Shown: one piece after another, positions 55,699-62,898 of the stretch
Layout: each line of letters starts with the position of its first letter
How positions within the stretch are numbered: the stretch's first letter is position 1
DNA from: Neorhizobium alkalisoli
Lineage (GTDB): Bacteria > Pseudomonadota > Alphaproteobacteria > Rhizobiales > Rhizobiaceae
Assembly (NCBI RefSeq): GCF_002968635.1
Contig: NZ_PVBN01000001.1
Span: 806,001-870,000 of the forward strand
DNA: 64,000 nucleotides
Direction of reading: 5' to 3'
Position numbers and translations under genes: made by a program
The notes under the pieces: model-generated
Databases searched by the model: none
Told to the model about the DNA's origin: nothing
What the model saw: the letters and a program-made list of their open reading frames with translations, nothing else

Positions 55699-55983
55699 TT
55701 AATTATGAGGGCGGTATGCGCCGTCGTAATAATCACCTTCGTCCTGACCGCCGTCGAGATCGGCGTTGCCGGAGGTGCTGCCGTTCCAGGATGGGCTGGT
55801 GCCGTAACGGACGATGCTGCCGGTCGACATTGTATCAACGTCCTGGCCGCGGGACTGCTGGATGGTCGGGGGCGACTGCGGCAGGCCTTCAGGATTGGAA
55901 TACATGTCCTGTGCGGCTGCGGCACCTGCAAAGCCGGCCGAAACGATAAGGGCGGCAATACCGGAAGTCAGATAGGTTTTCAT
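55699..55983 (-). CDS. Small secreted YYxG/TGSI family protein, copy F (diverged)
   Basis: The 94-aa precursor begins MKTYLTSGIAALIVSAGFAG with a signal peptide ending AAAAQD. The mature part keeps the central TGSI (here MSTGSIVRY) and the C-terminal GDYYDGAYRP, the two marks of the array that starts 457 bases away, but the N-terminal motif has changed (MYSNPEG) and the spacer is longer. It is therefore the most distant member and possibly the founder or an early copy. Function unknown. Confidence 0.8.
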   Translation of the reverse strand: MKTYLTSGIAALIVSAGFAGAAAAQDMYSNPEGLPQSPPTIQQSRGQDVDTMSTGSIVRYGTSPSWNGSTSGNADLDGGQDEGDYYDGAYRPHN

Positions 55984-56440
55984 TTTCCTGTCCTTTCCTC
56001 TCTCTATTCGACGGGCGATATCTAAAATCGCTGCGTCGAAGGTACAAATCTTTTCAGGGAGGGAATCGTTCCAACCAAAATGTGAGTGAGTTTGAGAAAA
56101 AGGCGGGTGGTGGCGCGAAGCGAGTGCAATCAGAAGACGCTTATCCCGCCGTGGCGGCGGCTAAGTCCAAAAATCTCACGACGAAGAGTATTCGTGTGAT
56201 TGATTCGTCGGAAATCTTCACTTAATCTTGAAGAGGATGGCCGGTTTCAGAGTCTGGCCGTCGCTACACCCGGAAGGACGATTGCGACCCGTCTTTCCAC
56301 TCGGTGTCTTGAATGAACTGCGAATACCAGCCGCCTCGGCGGCTGGTATTTCGGTTTTCATGCCATTCTTTTTTGATCCCGCGCTCTGTGATCCTGAGCC
56401 TGTAATCTGCGCGGCGATCGTTCTTGGTCAGCACCGAAGG
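55984..56440. other. Intergenic region between copy F and the array
   Basis: This 457-base stretch contains the array terminator at 56323-56350 and the likely promoter for copy F. The open frames crossing it on the plus strand lack ribosome sites and run antisense to the array. No other gene is supported. Confidence 0.4.
56323..56350. terminator. Strong hairpin ending the small-protein array
   Basis: AATACCAGCCGCC (56323-56335) and GGCGGCTGGTATT (56338-56350) form a 13-bp perfect stem about 90 bases after the stop of the last array gene on the minus strand. Confidence 0.75.
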
Positions 56441-56707
56441 TTAGTTCGGGCGGTTCACGCCTTCATAGTAGTCACCGCTGTTGAGGTCGCTACCGCGGTT
56501 GTCGCGGCTGCCGCCGTTGCTGAACAGCAGCTGGCCTTCATTGCGGTTGGCCTGGATGCTGCCCGTCCTGGTGGTGTCGACCGAAGCAGAAGCCGCCGGA
56601 GCGCCCTTCTGCGTGCCCTGATAGAAGTCGCCTTCGGCAAGAGCTGCACCAGCGAAGGAAACCGAAGCGATGAGGGCTGCGGCGAAAGCGGAAGTGATCT
56701 TGGTCAT
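56441..56707 (-). CDS. Small secreted YYxG/TGSI family protein, copy E
   Basis: The 88-aa precursor starts MTKITSAFAAALIASVSFAG with cleavage near ALA-EG. The mature N-terminus is EGDFYQG, the centre has RTGSIQANRN, and the end is GDYYEGVNRPN. A Ser/Gly/Asn-rich insert (SNGGSRDNRGSD) makes it the longest of the five neighbours. It is the last gene of the tandem set before the terminator and the most diverged of the five. Confidence 0.85.
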   Translation of the reverse strand: MTKITSAFAAALIASVSFAGAALAEGDFYQGTQKGAPAASASVDTTRTGSIQANRNEGQLLFSNGGSRDNRGSDLNSGDYYEGVNRPN

Positions 56708-56794
56708 TGTATAAGTCCTTTCAGAGTTGCCCGTGGCGCAAAGTTTGCGACCTGGCCGGCGGGCTTAATGTCGGTATTTCAAAATGATCTGCGT

Positions 56795-57058
56795 TTAGTT
56801 CGGGCGGTTTACGCCGGCATAGTAGTCGCCGCTGTTGATTGCCGGTCCGAGGTCGGAATGGCTTACGTCCTGGGCGCGGGAGATCGAGCCGGTGTAGCCG
56901 TAGTGGGCGGAGTTCTGCCCGCGGTGAGCTGCCGGATGCTGCTGGCCAGCGGAAGGCGGTGTGACGCCTTCGTAGTAGTTGCCTTCAGCGAGAGCGACGC
57001 TTGCGAAAGAAGCCGAAGCGATAAGGGCTGCGGCGATAGCGGAAGTGATCTTGGTCAT
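56795..57058 (-). CDS. Small secreted YYxG/TGSI family protein, copy D
   Basis: The 87-aa precursor has the shared signal peptide, mature start EGNYYEGVTPPSAGQQ, a His/Gln-rich middle, YGYTGSISRA and the end GDYYAGVNRPN. Copies C and D share the VTPPSAGQQH segment and YGYTGSISRA, so they arose from one duplication after separation from the A/B pair. Confidence 0.85.
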   Translation of the reverse strand: MTKITSAIAAALIASASFASVALAEGNYYEGVTPPSAGQQHPAAHRGQNSAHYGYTGSISRAQDVSHSDLGPAINSGDYYAGVNRPN

Positions 57059-57143
57059 TGTCTTGGTCCTTCAGAGTTGCCCTTGGCGTAAAGTTTGCGA
57101 CCTGGCCGCGGGCTGGTTGTCGGTATCTTGAAATAAGCTGCGT

Positions 57144-57389
57144 TTAGTTCGGGCGGTTGGCGCCAGCGTAGTAGTCGCCGCTGTCGACGGCCTGTGCGGC
57201 ATCGCTCTGGACGGCATTGGCGCGGGAGATCGACCCGGTGTAGCCATAGCTGCCGGACTGGCTGCTGTGCTGCTGGCCAGCGGACGGAGGCGTGACGCCT
57301 TCGTAGTAGTTGCCTTCAGCGAGAGCGACACTTGCGAAGGAAGCCGAAGCGATGAGGGCTGCGGCGAAAGCGGAAGTGATCTTGGTCAT
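57144..57389 (-). CDS. Small secreted YYxG/TGSI family protein, copy C
   Basis: The 81-aa precursor begins at ATG 57389 (MTKITSAFAAALIASASFAS); the longer open frame upstream reads through the spacer and is not used. Mature part: EGNYYEGVTPPSAGQQHSSQ, then YGYTGSISRA and GDYYAGANRPN. Signal peptides of A, B and C are almost identical. Confidence 0.85.
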   Translation of the reverse strand: MTKITSAFAAALIASASFASVALAEGNYYEGVTPPSAGQQHSSQSGSYGYTGSISRANAVQSDAAQAVDSGDYYAGANRPN

Positions 57390-57474
57390 TGTCTTTATCC
57401 TTTCAGAGTGCCCTTGGCGTAATGTTTGCGACCTGGCCGCGGGCTTGGTTTCGGTATCTTGAAATAAGCTGTGA

Positions 57475-57699
57475 TTAGTTCTGGCGGTTTGCGCCGTCGT
57501 AGTAGTCGCCGGCTTCGAAGGCGGCCGGAGTTTCCTTGCCGGACTGCTGGCCGTCCCGGGCAATGCTGCCGGTCTGGACATGATCGACGGAAGCGGCCTT
57601 GGTGGCGCCTTCGTAATAGTCGCCTTCAGCAAGAGCGACGCTTGCGAAGGAAGCCGAAGCGATAAGGGCTGCGGCGAAAGCGGAAGTGATCTTGGTCAT
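57475..57699 (-). CDS. Small secreted YYxG/TGSI family protein, copy B
   Basis: The 74-aa precursor has the common signal peptide, mature start EGDYYEGATKAASVDHVQ, TGSIARDGQQ, and GDYYDGANRQN at the end. It differs from copy A at only about a dozen positions, so this is the youngest duplication in the array. Confidence 0.85.
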   Translation of the reverse strand: MTKITSAFAAALIASASFASVALAEGDYYEGATKAASVDHVQTGSIARDGQQSGKETPAAFEAGDYYDGANRQN

Positions 57700-57780
57700 T
57701 GTCTTGGTCCCTTCAGAGTTGCCCTTGGCGTAGTTTGCGACCTGGCCGCGGGCTTGTTCGGTATCTTGAATGAGCTGCGT

Positions 57781-58002
57781 TTAGTTCGGGCGGTTTGCGC
57801 CGTCGTAGTAGTCGCCGGCGTTGACGGCGGCCGGAACTTCCTTGGTCTGCTGGCCGTCGCGGGCAATGCTGCCGGTCTGGATATGATCGACGGAAGCGGC
57901 CTTGGTAGCGCCTTCGTAATAGTCGCCTTCAGCGAGAGCGACGCTTGCGAAGGAAGCCGAAGCGATGAGGGCTGCGGCGAAAGCGGAAGTGATGGTCTTC
58001 AT
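57781..58002 (-). CDS. Small secreted YYxG/TGSI family protein, copy A
   Basis: The 73-aa precursor begins MKTITSAFAAALIASASFAS. The mature part is EGDYYEGATKAASVDHIQ, TGSIARDGQQ, and GDYYDGANRPN. It is the promoter-proximal gene, with a GAGGA ribosome site, and its upstream spacer differs from the conserved spacers between the other copies. Confidence 0.85.
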   Translation of the reverse strand: MKTITSAFAAALIASASFASVALAEGDYYEGATKAASVDHIQTGSIARDGQQTKEVPAAVNAGDYYDGANRPN

Positions 58003-58147
58003 TGTTTTGTCCTCTACATCTATTCTCGGTCCGGGCCTTGGCTGGAGCCGAGCGAATTTCTGTTTGCGATGTTCATATCGGACCGATCGGTTCGATCCGG
58101 AAGACCCTCATTTGGGATACTACTGTCAATGAAATGTTGACGATGGA

Positions 58148-58165
58148 ATTTCGCATCTGCGAAAT
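58148..58165. promoter_or_regulatory. Palindrome ATTTCGCA-TC-TGCGAAAT upstream of the array
   Basis: A perfect 8-bp inverted repeat with a two-base centre lies 146 bases upstream of the first array gene, in the only sizeable gene-free region before it. It could be an operator for the array; no protein is known. Confidence 0.4.
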
Positions 58166-58496
58166 GCGCGCATAGAGAGTATCTGGCGCAGGGGTTGGAT
58201 TGATCTTCCGTGATTAATCGATTTAATTACAGAATGTTAATGATTTTGGAGAGCAAAATCAGAGACATAAATAAAGTTTTAGGAATTGCATCTACTGCGT
58301 GCAAAAAATTTTCAATCGTGGCTTTTCTGTGGCGAAAGAGGGGGCTTTGCGCTTACTTAAGCGTTTCACAAAACTGTGACTATGAGTTGGTTATCGATTT
58401 TGGCCCGGAAATTGGATGCCATTTTGGTGATCACCGTACCTTTCAATGATGCGGCGCAGCGAAAAAATATAGGCAGCCCTTGCATTCCGAAACACA

Positions 58497-58527
58497 AATG
58501 GTCGCCGCGATTGCCGCGACGACCATT
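58497..58527. terminator. Hairpin after the DUF2147 gene
   Basis: AATGGTCG and CGACCATT (58497-58504 and 58520-58527) with inner CGCG/CGCG pairing form a long stem with one mismatch, 23 bases beyond the stop of the minus-strand gene. Confidence 0.55.
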
Positions 58528-58550
58528 CCGAAATTATCGATGCTCAGCTT

Positions 58551-58892
58551 TCAAAGGCGCGTCCAGGTTTGCGACTTGCAGAGGATTTTGAGAACGCAGC
58601 CCTTCATCTTGAGTGAATTGCCGGAGACTGAGCCGGAGCCGCTATAGGTCTTGTCTTCGGCGGGATCGGTGATCTGGCCGCTGTATTCGCCATCCTGACC
58701 GGAAAGCCGGCCGATTTGCTTGCCCGCATGCTTGCCGGTTTTCAATGTGACGCAGAAGGCGCCACCGCATTTACCGATCACCGCCGTCTCGCCGCTTGCC
58801 GTCTTCCAGTTGCCTTCGATCGGTTCGGCAGCGTGGGCAGCCGTGGCGGCAAGTGCAAATGCGGTGGCGAGCACCAGTTTTCCAAAATTCAT
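58551..58892 (-). CDS. DUF2147-type secreted protein
   Basis: The 113-aa precursor has a signal peptide (to AAHAAEP) and a DUF2147-like lipocalin-type domain: IEGNWKTASGETAVIGKCGG, LKTGKHAGKQIG, and SLKMKGCVLKILCKSQTWTR at the end. Usual DUF2147 proteins share the pattern W-(T/K)-x-(D/G)-x-x-A-V-I and the closing GC-x-x-x-C-x-x-Q-x-W. Function unknown. A near-palindrome like that at ETF-QO lies upstream. Confidence 0.85.
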   Translation of the reverse strand: MNFGKLVLATAFALAATAAHAAEPIEGNWKTASGETAVIGKCGGAFCVTLKTGKHAGKQIGRLSGQDGEYSGQITDPAEDKTYSGSGSVSGNSLKMKGCVLKILCKSQTWTRL

Positions 58893-59385
58893 GAATTCTC
58901 CTCCTTCTCTGCCGGTCGGGCCTCTTCCGGCCCTGCGACAACGCTCCTCGACGCCGCGCTCCTCTGCGCAAGCTGCAAAAAGCTAGCTTACGCGCACGTA
59001 AAGGTAAATAGCTTCTCCCGCCCGAGGCGATTTTTTGAGAATTTGCGGCAAGGTTTTTCGGGCGCAGGCCAAGCCTGAATGGAATTCGTAGTTACTGCCC
59101 GGTTTAAATCCATTTCTGAACGTTTCGTAAAAATCGCCGCGAAATCCTTAAAATGCAAGGCATCTGATGTTTAACAAAAAGCCAAGTTTACCAACTATTT
59201 GAACTTTGTTTTCCGCAAGTTAAGCATGCTTTTTAGCCGTCTCTTGGAAGGTTTGCGGGATAGTGGGCTCAACAAGACGAGCGGGACAAACCGCCGGCCG
59301 GAAGGATCGAAAAGAGCCGCTTCAAGACGGTGATCCGGATGGAAAACAGGGCAGAAGAACGACAGTTTTAACAGGGATCAAACCG
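58893..59385. other. Divergent intergenic region DUF2147 / Sel1 gene
   Basis: These 493 bases hold promoters for both genes and the near-palindrome at 58988. The part from 59100 to 59240 is AT-rich (repeated AAA/TTT runs). No gene is supported; the open frame extending the Sel1 gene upstream lacks a ribosome site. Confidence 0.4.
58988..59001. promoter_or_regulatory. Near-palindrome TTACGCGCACGTAA
   Basis: It differs from the perfect palindrome at 35895-35908 by one base. It lies 96 bases upstream of the DUF2147 start. The same regulator could bind both. Confidence 0.4.
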
Positions 59386-59652
59386 ATGGCACGCTTTGAA
59401 ATGTACAATTCCGGAATGGCCACCATGGGTGGCGAAACCCGCGCCGACACTTTTTGCGAAATGGGCCTCATGTATGCGACCGGCCGTGGTTGCGAGGTCG
59501 ATCTCGTTTCCGCTCACAAATGGCTCAACATTGCTGCGATCAAGGGATCAGAGCGCGCCGCCGAACTGCGTGCCGATCTTGCGCAGACCATGAGCAAAAT
59601 GCAGCTTGCCGAAGCCCTTCGCGCCGCCCGCGAATGGATGACGATGCACTGA
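59386..59652 (+). CDS. Short Sel1-repeat protein
   Basis: The 88-aa protein has one Sel1 repeat: ADTFCEMGLMYATGRGCEVD followed by LVSAHKWLNIAAIKGS and a second partial helix pair. It has no signal peptide. The ATG at 59386 has AGGGA about 11 bases upstream. Similar short proteins (MARFEMYNSGMATMG...) occur across Rhizobiaceae; Sel1 repeats bind proteins. Function unknown. Confidence 0.85.
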   Translation: MARFEMYNSGMATMGGETRADTFCEMGLMYATGRGCEVDLVSAHKWLNIAAIKGSERAAELRADLAQTMSKMQLAEALRAAREWMTMH

Positions 59653-59780
59653 ACGCCGGCGGCGCGGCTCAGTGAAGATTACATGAAGACCAGACCGGCC
59701 CCGCGAGAGGGCCGGCGGGAGAATAATGAAGAGGGGATGGGGACATTCGGTCCTGACAGGGAGCCGAAGTTCGAAAATCG

Positions 59781-59820
59781 AGACCGCGACCGGCAGAAAC
59801 AAGGCTGGCGCGGTCTTTTT
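59781..59820 (+). terminator. Rho-independent terminator of the Sel1 gene
   Basis: AGACCGCG (59781-59788) pairs with CGCGGTCT (59809-59816), followed by TTTTT. A second 7-bp hairpin (59695-59715) lies nearer the stop. Confidence 0.75.
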
Positions 59821-59883
59821 CTATGGGCTGGTGTCGAGCAACCTCCGCCCGACTCCATAGAAACGCGCGCGTGGGCGGGATAC

Positions 59884-60993
59884 TCAGAGGCTCCGCAGCA
59901 CCTTCGGCAGCGCTTCTTCAAGAAGCAGCATGTCCGAGTGGGGTCCGGTACTGATGCGGATGCAGCGATTGAGCGGCGCGACGCCCGGCATGCGGATGAA
60001 GACGCCGTGCTCCATCAGCCCGTCGACAATGGCGCGGGCATGGGCGCCGTCGCGACCGCAGTCGATAGCCACGAAATTCGTAGCCGACGCCAGAGGCTTC
60101 AGTCCGTTCGTCTCGGCAATACGGGCGATCTGTTCGCGCGACGCCTTTATCCTCCCGATCACGTCTCCCAGATAATTCTGGTCCTTGAGAGCCGCGATCG
60201 CGCCGCTGACGGCGACACGGTTCATGCCGAAATGGTTGCGGATCTTGTCGAACGCCTGCGCGGTGCCGGGCGTGGAGATCGCGTAGCCCACCCGAGCGCC
60301 GGCCATGCCGTAGGCTTTGGAGAAGGTTCGCGTGCGGATGATATTGGGCCGGTCGATCAAATCCTGGAGTGCCGGCATTGCGTCGGCCGGTCCGGTTTCG
60401 CAATAGGCCTCGTCGAGGATCATCAGGCAGGTTTCGGGCAGCGCCTTTGCAAATGCCACGATGCTGTCCGCATCCCACCAGCTTCCCATCGGATTGTCGG
60501 GATTGGCGAAATAGACGAGCGGCGCGTTTTCGCGGCGGACGGCGTCCATCAGCCCGTCGAGATTTTCGCGGTCGTTGACATAAGGAACCGTCACCAGCCT
60601 GCCGCCATGGCCCGCCACGTGGAAGTTGAAGGTGGGATAGGCGCCGAAGGAGGTAACGACCGGCATGCCGGGCTCGATCACCAGGCGGACGATAAGCCCG
60701 AGAAGGCTGTCGATACCTTCTCCGATCGCTAGATTGTCCGCGTTGCAGCCGAGATGCGCCGCGAGCGCCTGCTTCAGCGTAAAATTCTCCGGATCCGCGT
60801 ATTTCCACGTCTCGCCGGCCGCTGCGCACATCGCCTCGACGACTGAAGGCGCCGGACCGAAACCGTTTTCATTGGCGCCGATGCGGGCCTTGACGGCCAG
60901 GCCGCGATTGCGCTCGATGGCTTCCGGCCCGACAAAAGGAACAGTGGCGGGCAACGCGCTGATCAGCGGTGTAAAACGTGGGAATGCGGGCAT
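59884..60993 (-). CDS. HisC-like PLP-dependent aminotransferase
   Basis: The 369-aa fold-type I aminotransferase has ANENGFGPAPSVVEA near the N-terminus, YFANPDNPMGSWW (Asn of the PLP site), ILDEAYCE (Asp) and TRTFSKAYGMAGARVGY with the Schiff-base lysine. It resembles histidinol-phosphate aminotransferase HisC but is not in a his operon and the LysR gene is upstream on the same strand, so another aromatic or amino acid substrate is possible. Start chosen at MPAFPRF. Confidence 0.88.
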   Translation of the reverse strand: MPAFPRFTPLISALPATVPFVGPEAIERNRGLAVKARIGANENGFGPAPSVVEAMCAAAGETWKYADPENFTLKQALAAHLGCNADNLAIGEGIDSLLGLIVRLVIEPGMPVVTSFGAYPTFNFHVAGHGGRLVTVPYVNDRENLDGLMDAVRRENAPLVYFANPDNPMGSWWDADSIVAFAKALPETCLMILDEAYCETGPADAMPALQDLIDRPNIIRTRTFSKAYGMAGARVGYAISTPGTAQAFDKIRNHFGMNRVAVSGAIAALKDQNYLGDVIGRIKASREQIARIAETNGLKPLASATNFVAIDCGRDGAHARAIVDGLMEHGVFIRMPGVAPLNRCIRISTGPHSDMLLLEEALPKVLRSL

Positions 60994-61071
60994 GAACTGA
61001 GTTCCGGTTTTCTGAAACCGGCACACAATAGGAGCGAATCGGTAAGGCGCAAGCCTGCCGTGACCCGATTG

Positions 61072-61932
61072 TCATCTCTCGCCGCGAAAACTTTTCTCCT
61101 CCCGTCTGAAAAGCGCGCCGAGCCTCTCGATCACCTGGCGGATTTCTGCCCGATGCCGGTCGTCGTCATGGGCGACGATCCATATCGTATAGGTGAGTTC
61201 GGCGATGATATCGCCCTCCCGCACGAGGGCAGGGGCCGAATCGCCGACGAAACATGGGAGAACGCCGCGGCCGTTGCCGCTTGCGATGAGGCGAAGCAGG
61301 AGTTCCGGTGAACTGGTCCAGGTGCGAATCCCGGCCTCGTGATGCTGGAAGACCCATTTGTCGGCTGGTGCGTGCGAGCTTTCGGTGCCGAGAGACACCC
61401 AGGGCAGGTTGGGCTCTCCGGCAAGCGTACGTTCTTTATAGACCGCATGGCTGACAGCGACCGACCGGCGGATCGCGATATTGCCGGATTCCGGGCGATA
61501 TCCGACGATCCCCACATCCGCATCGCGATAGGTGAAATCCATGCCTTTGTGGAGCGACTTGCAGCAGAGCCGGAAACAATCCTCCCTGCCTCTGATCTCC
61601 GGTGTATGGTCTGCCACAAAGCCCGCAAGCCAGGCATCCGCGCCGATCGAAACGATCGGCATGGCGAAAGCCTGGCCTCTCCAGTCCGCGATGCTGTCGG
61701 CGGTTTTCTGCATGGCGCGCACATGTTCGAGCAGCGTCTCCCCGTCCGGCGCCAGCCGGTAGCCCTGCCGGCTGCGCACGAAAAGCGTTCGGCCGGTGGT
61801 CCGTTCGAGCGCCAGCATCCGTCGCCCGATCGTCGGCGCGCTGATCCCGGTTCGGCTCGCGGCGCCGCTGAGCCCGCCTTCGGTCGCCACATGAAGAAAA
61901 AGCTTCAGATCGTCCCAGTCCGCATCCGTCAT
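61072..61932 (-). CDS. LysR-family transcriptional regulator
   Basis: The 286-aa protein has an N-terminal winged helix (WDDLKLFLHVATEGGLSGAA, SAPTIGRRMLALERTTGRTL) and a substrate-binding domain. The start MTDADWDD fits family length; the longer frame adds 15 codons. It lies 78 bases before the aminotransferase gene on the same strand, so it may control it. Ligand unknown. Confidence 0.88.
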   Translation of the reverse strand: MTDADWDDLKLFLHVATEGGLSGAASRTGISAPTIGRRMLALERTTGRTLFVRSRQGYRLAPDGETLLEHVRAMQKTADSIADWRGQAFAMPIVSIGADAWLAGFVADHTPEIRGREDCFRLCCKSLHKGMDFTYRDADVGIVGYRPESGNIAIRRSVAVSHAVYKERTLAGEPNLPWVSLGTESSHAPADKWVFQHHEAGIRTWTSSPELLLRLIASGNGRGVLPCFVGDSAPALVREGDIIAELTYTIWIVAHDDDRHRAEIRQVIERLGALFRREEKSFRGER

Positions 61933-62067
61933 TATAAGGCACCCTATGGCGTCACCGGCGATCTTCCCATCGTTCACGGGTGAAATGCGGCTTTCGTTGG
62001 CGCGTCTACAAGCAAGTGCGGCAAGTCATTAGCTCGGTGTCACCACATTATAGATGGAGAGACCGCC

Positions 62068-62334
62068 ATGCTTCTCAACTGGGTGACGCTCTGGAATCGA
62101 CTGAAGCACGAGAGTGACAGGCGCCGGCAGCATCCGCTGGCCGATCCTTTGGAAGGCGGTGAATGGCGCGGGTTCCTGTGGGCCGTGCCGCTTCTTTCGC
62201 CGCGGACGTCCGGCACTGGATGGAAAGGGGAGGGCAATGTCCGCCGGTCGCCGGACTATTTAGGGGTCAGTGGCTTGTCTCGAAGCTCAGCCGCACGACG
62301 TGGTGCAGGAATTCGGCATCGATCAGCATGTTGA
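62068..62334 (+). CDS. Questionable small ORF
   Basis: An 88-codon frame starts with a good ribosome site (GGAGAG) and MLLNWVTLWNRLKHESD, but the second half is Arg/Ser/Gly-rich and overlaps the PilZ-like gene on the other strand. The first 35 codons may be a real short peptide; the rest looks like chance. Listed only for completeness. Confidence 0.2.
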   Translation: MLLNWVTLWNRLKHESDRRRQHPLADPLEGGEWRGFLWAVPLLSPRTSGTGWKGEGNVRRSPDYLGVSGLSRSSAARRGAGIRHRSAC

Positions 62335-62647
62335 AGCCGACGGTTACCTTTTCTTCTTCCCGTCGTATGACGGTGCACCCGATATCGTCGTGGATGCCGA
62401 TGATTTCGAGAAAGAAATTGTTCGGCACCGCCAGATGCGGGCTGATCTCCAGCTCGGCACCGTAAAGCGAGATGCTGCGGATCAAGCAACGGATGCTCTT
62501 CTTCGTGCTCAAGTGACGGCCGACGAGCACGATCTTGCCGGGCCGGTCGATCGGAAACTTTTCGAAAGCCTGTTCGCGAGAATCTTTTGGTTTTTTGTCC
62601 CGGTCCATCACAAAGGGCATGAGACCCTCCTTCTTCACTCCTGACAT
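62267..62647 (-). CDS. PilZ-like domain protein without clear c-di-GMP residues
   Basis: The 126-aa protein starts at ATG 62647 with AAGGAGGA before it. The chain from FPIDRPGKIVLVGRHL through RCLIRSISLYGAELEIS follows the PilZ beta-barrel pattern. In active PilZ domains the first segment has RxxxR and the second DxSxxG; here they are reduced to R with no second Arg and SISLYG. It may bind weakly or serve as a structural or partner domain. Function unknown. Confidence 0.7.
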   Translation of the reverse strand: MSGVKKEGLMPFVMDRDKKPKDSREQAFEKFPIDRPGKIVLVGRHLSTKKSIRCLIRSISLYGAELEISPHLAVPNNFFLEIIGIHDDIGCTVIRREEEKVTVGFNMLIDAEFLHHVVRLSFETSH

Positions 62648-62898
62648 GACAATATTCCTCCTTCGCTGACACATTCTGAAACAGAAAGATTAAATTCGAG
62701 CGATCTTCCGAAATCGCGCCGGAATCGGACGCTGAAGCTGCCCGAAGGCGTCTTTTCCTGGTGGAGTGAGCACTCGATAAGCGAAAGCGGGTAATTGCCG
62801 ATGTCGCGTTGTTGACGGTTTGGTGTCGCGGCGATACCCCTTGCGATCGGATCGATGCTGCTATTGCAGCTAGAGCATGAGCGGCGTGGGAGTGAAGC

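Larger units (their letters stand above)
56441..58002 (-). repeat. Tandem gene array of five paralogues with conserved spacers
   Basis: Five units of about 300-350 bases repeat in direct orientation. The coding parts share signal peptide and end motif, and the 81-87-base spacers keep the same blocks (on the plus strand CAGAGTTGCCCTTGGCG, then TTTGCGACCTGGCCG, then CGGTAT). Start-to-start distances are 303, 310, 331 and 351 bases. The pattern is one of serial tandem duplication. Confidence 0.85.
58003..58550. other. AT-rich intergenic region upstream of the array
   Basis: These 548 bases include a clearly AT-rich core (about 58200-58400). A 79-codon plus-strand frame (58210-58449) lacks a ribosome site and has no family character. 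The stretch holds the array promoter, the palindrome at 58148 and a hairpin near its right end. Confidence 0.4.

Noticed and set aside
56228..57091. 287-codon plus-strand frame across the small-protein array
   Set aside because: It has no ribosome site and is the antisense of repeated signal-peptide genes, which also explains its Val/Ala repeats.
56441..58002. CRISPR array
   Set aside because: Units are about 300-350 bases with coding content, not 20-40-base repeats with unique spacers; no cas genes.
57580..58140. 186-codon plus-strand frame with apparent internal repeat
   Set aside because: The repeat is only the antisense image of array copies A and B.
58210..58449. 79-codon plus-strand ORF in the AT-rich region
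   Set aside because: No ribosome site and no family pattern; AT-rich composition differs from coding DNA around it.
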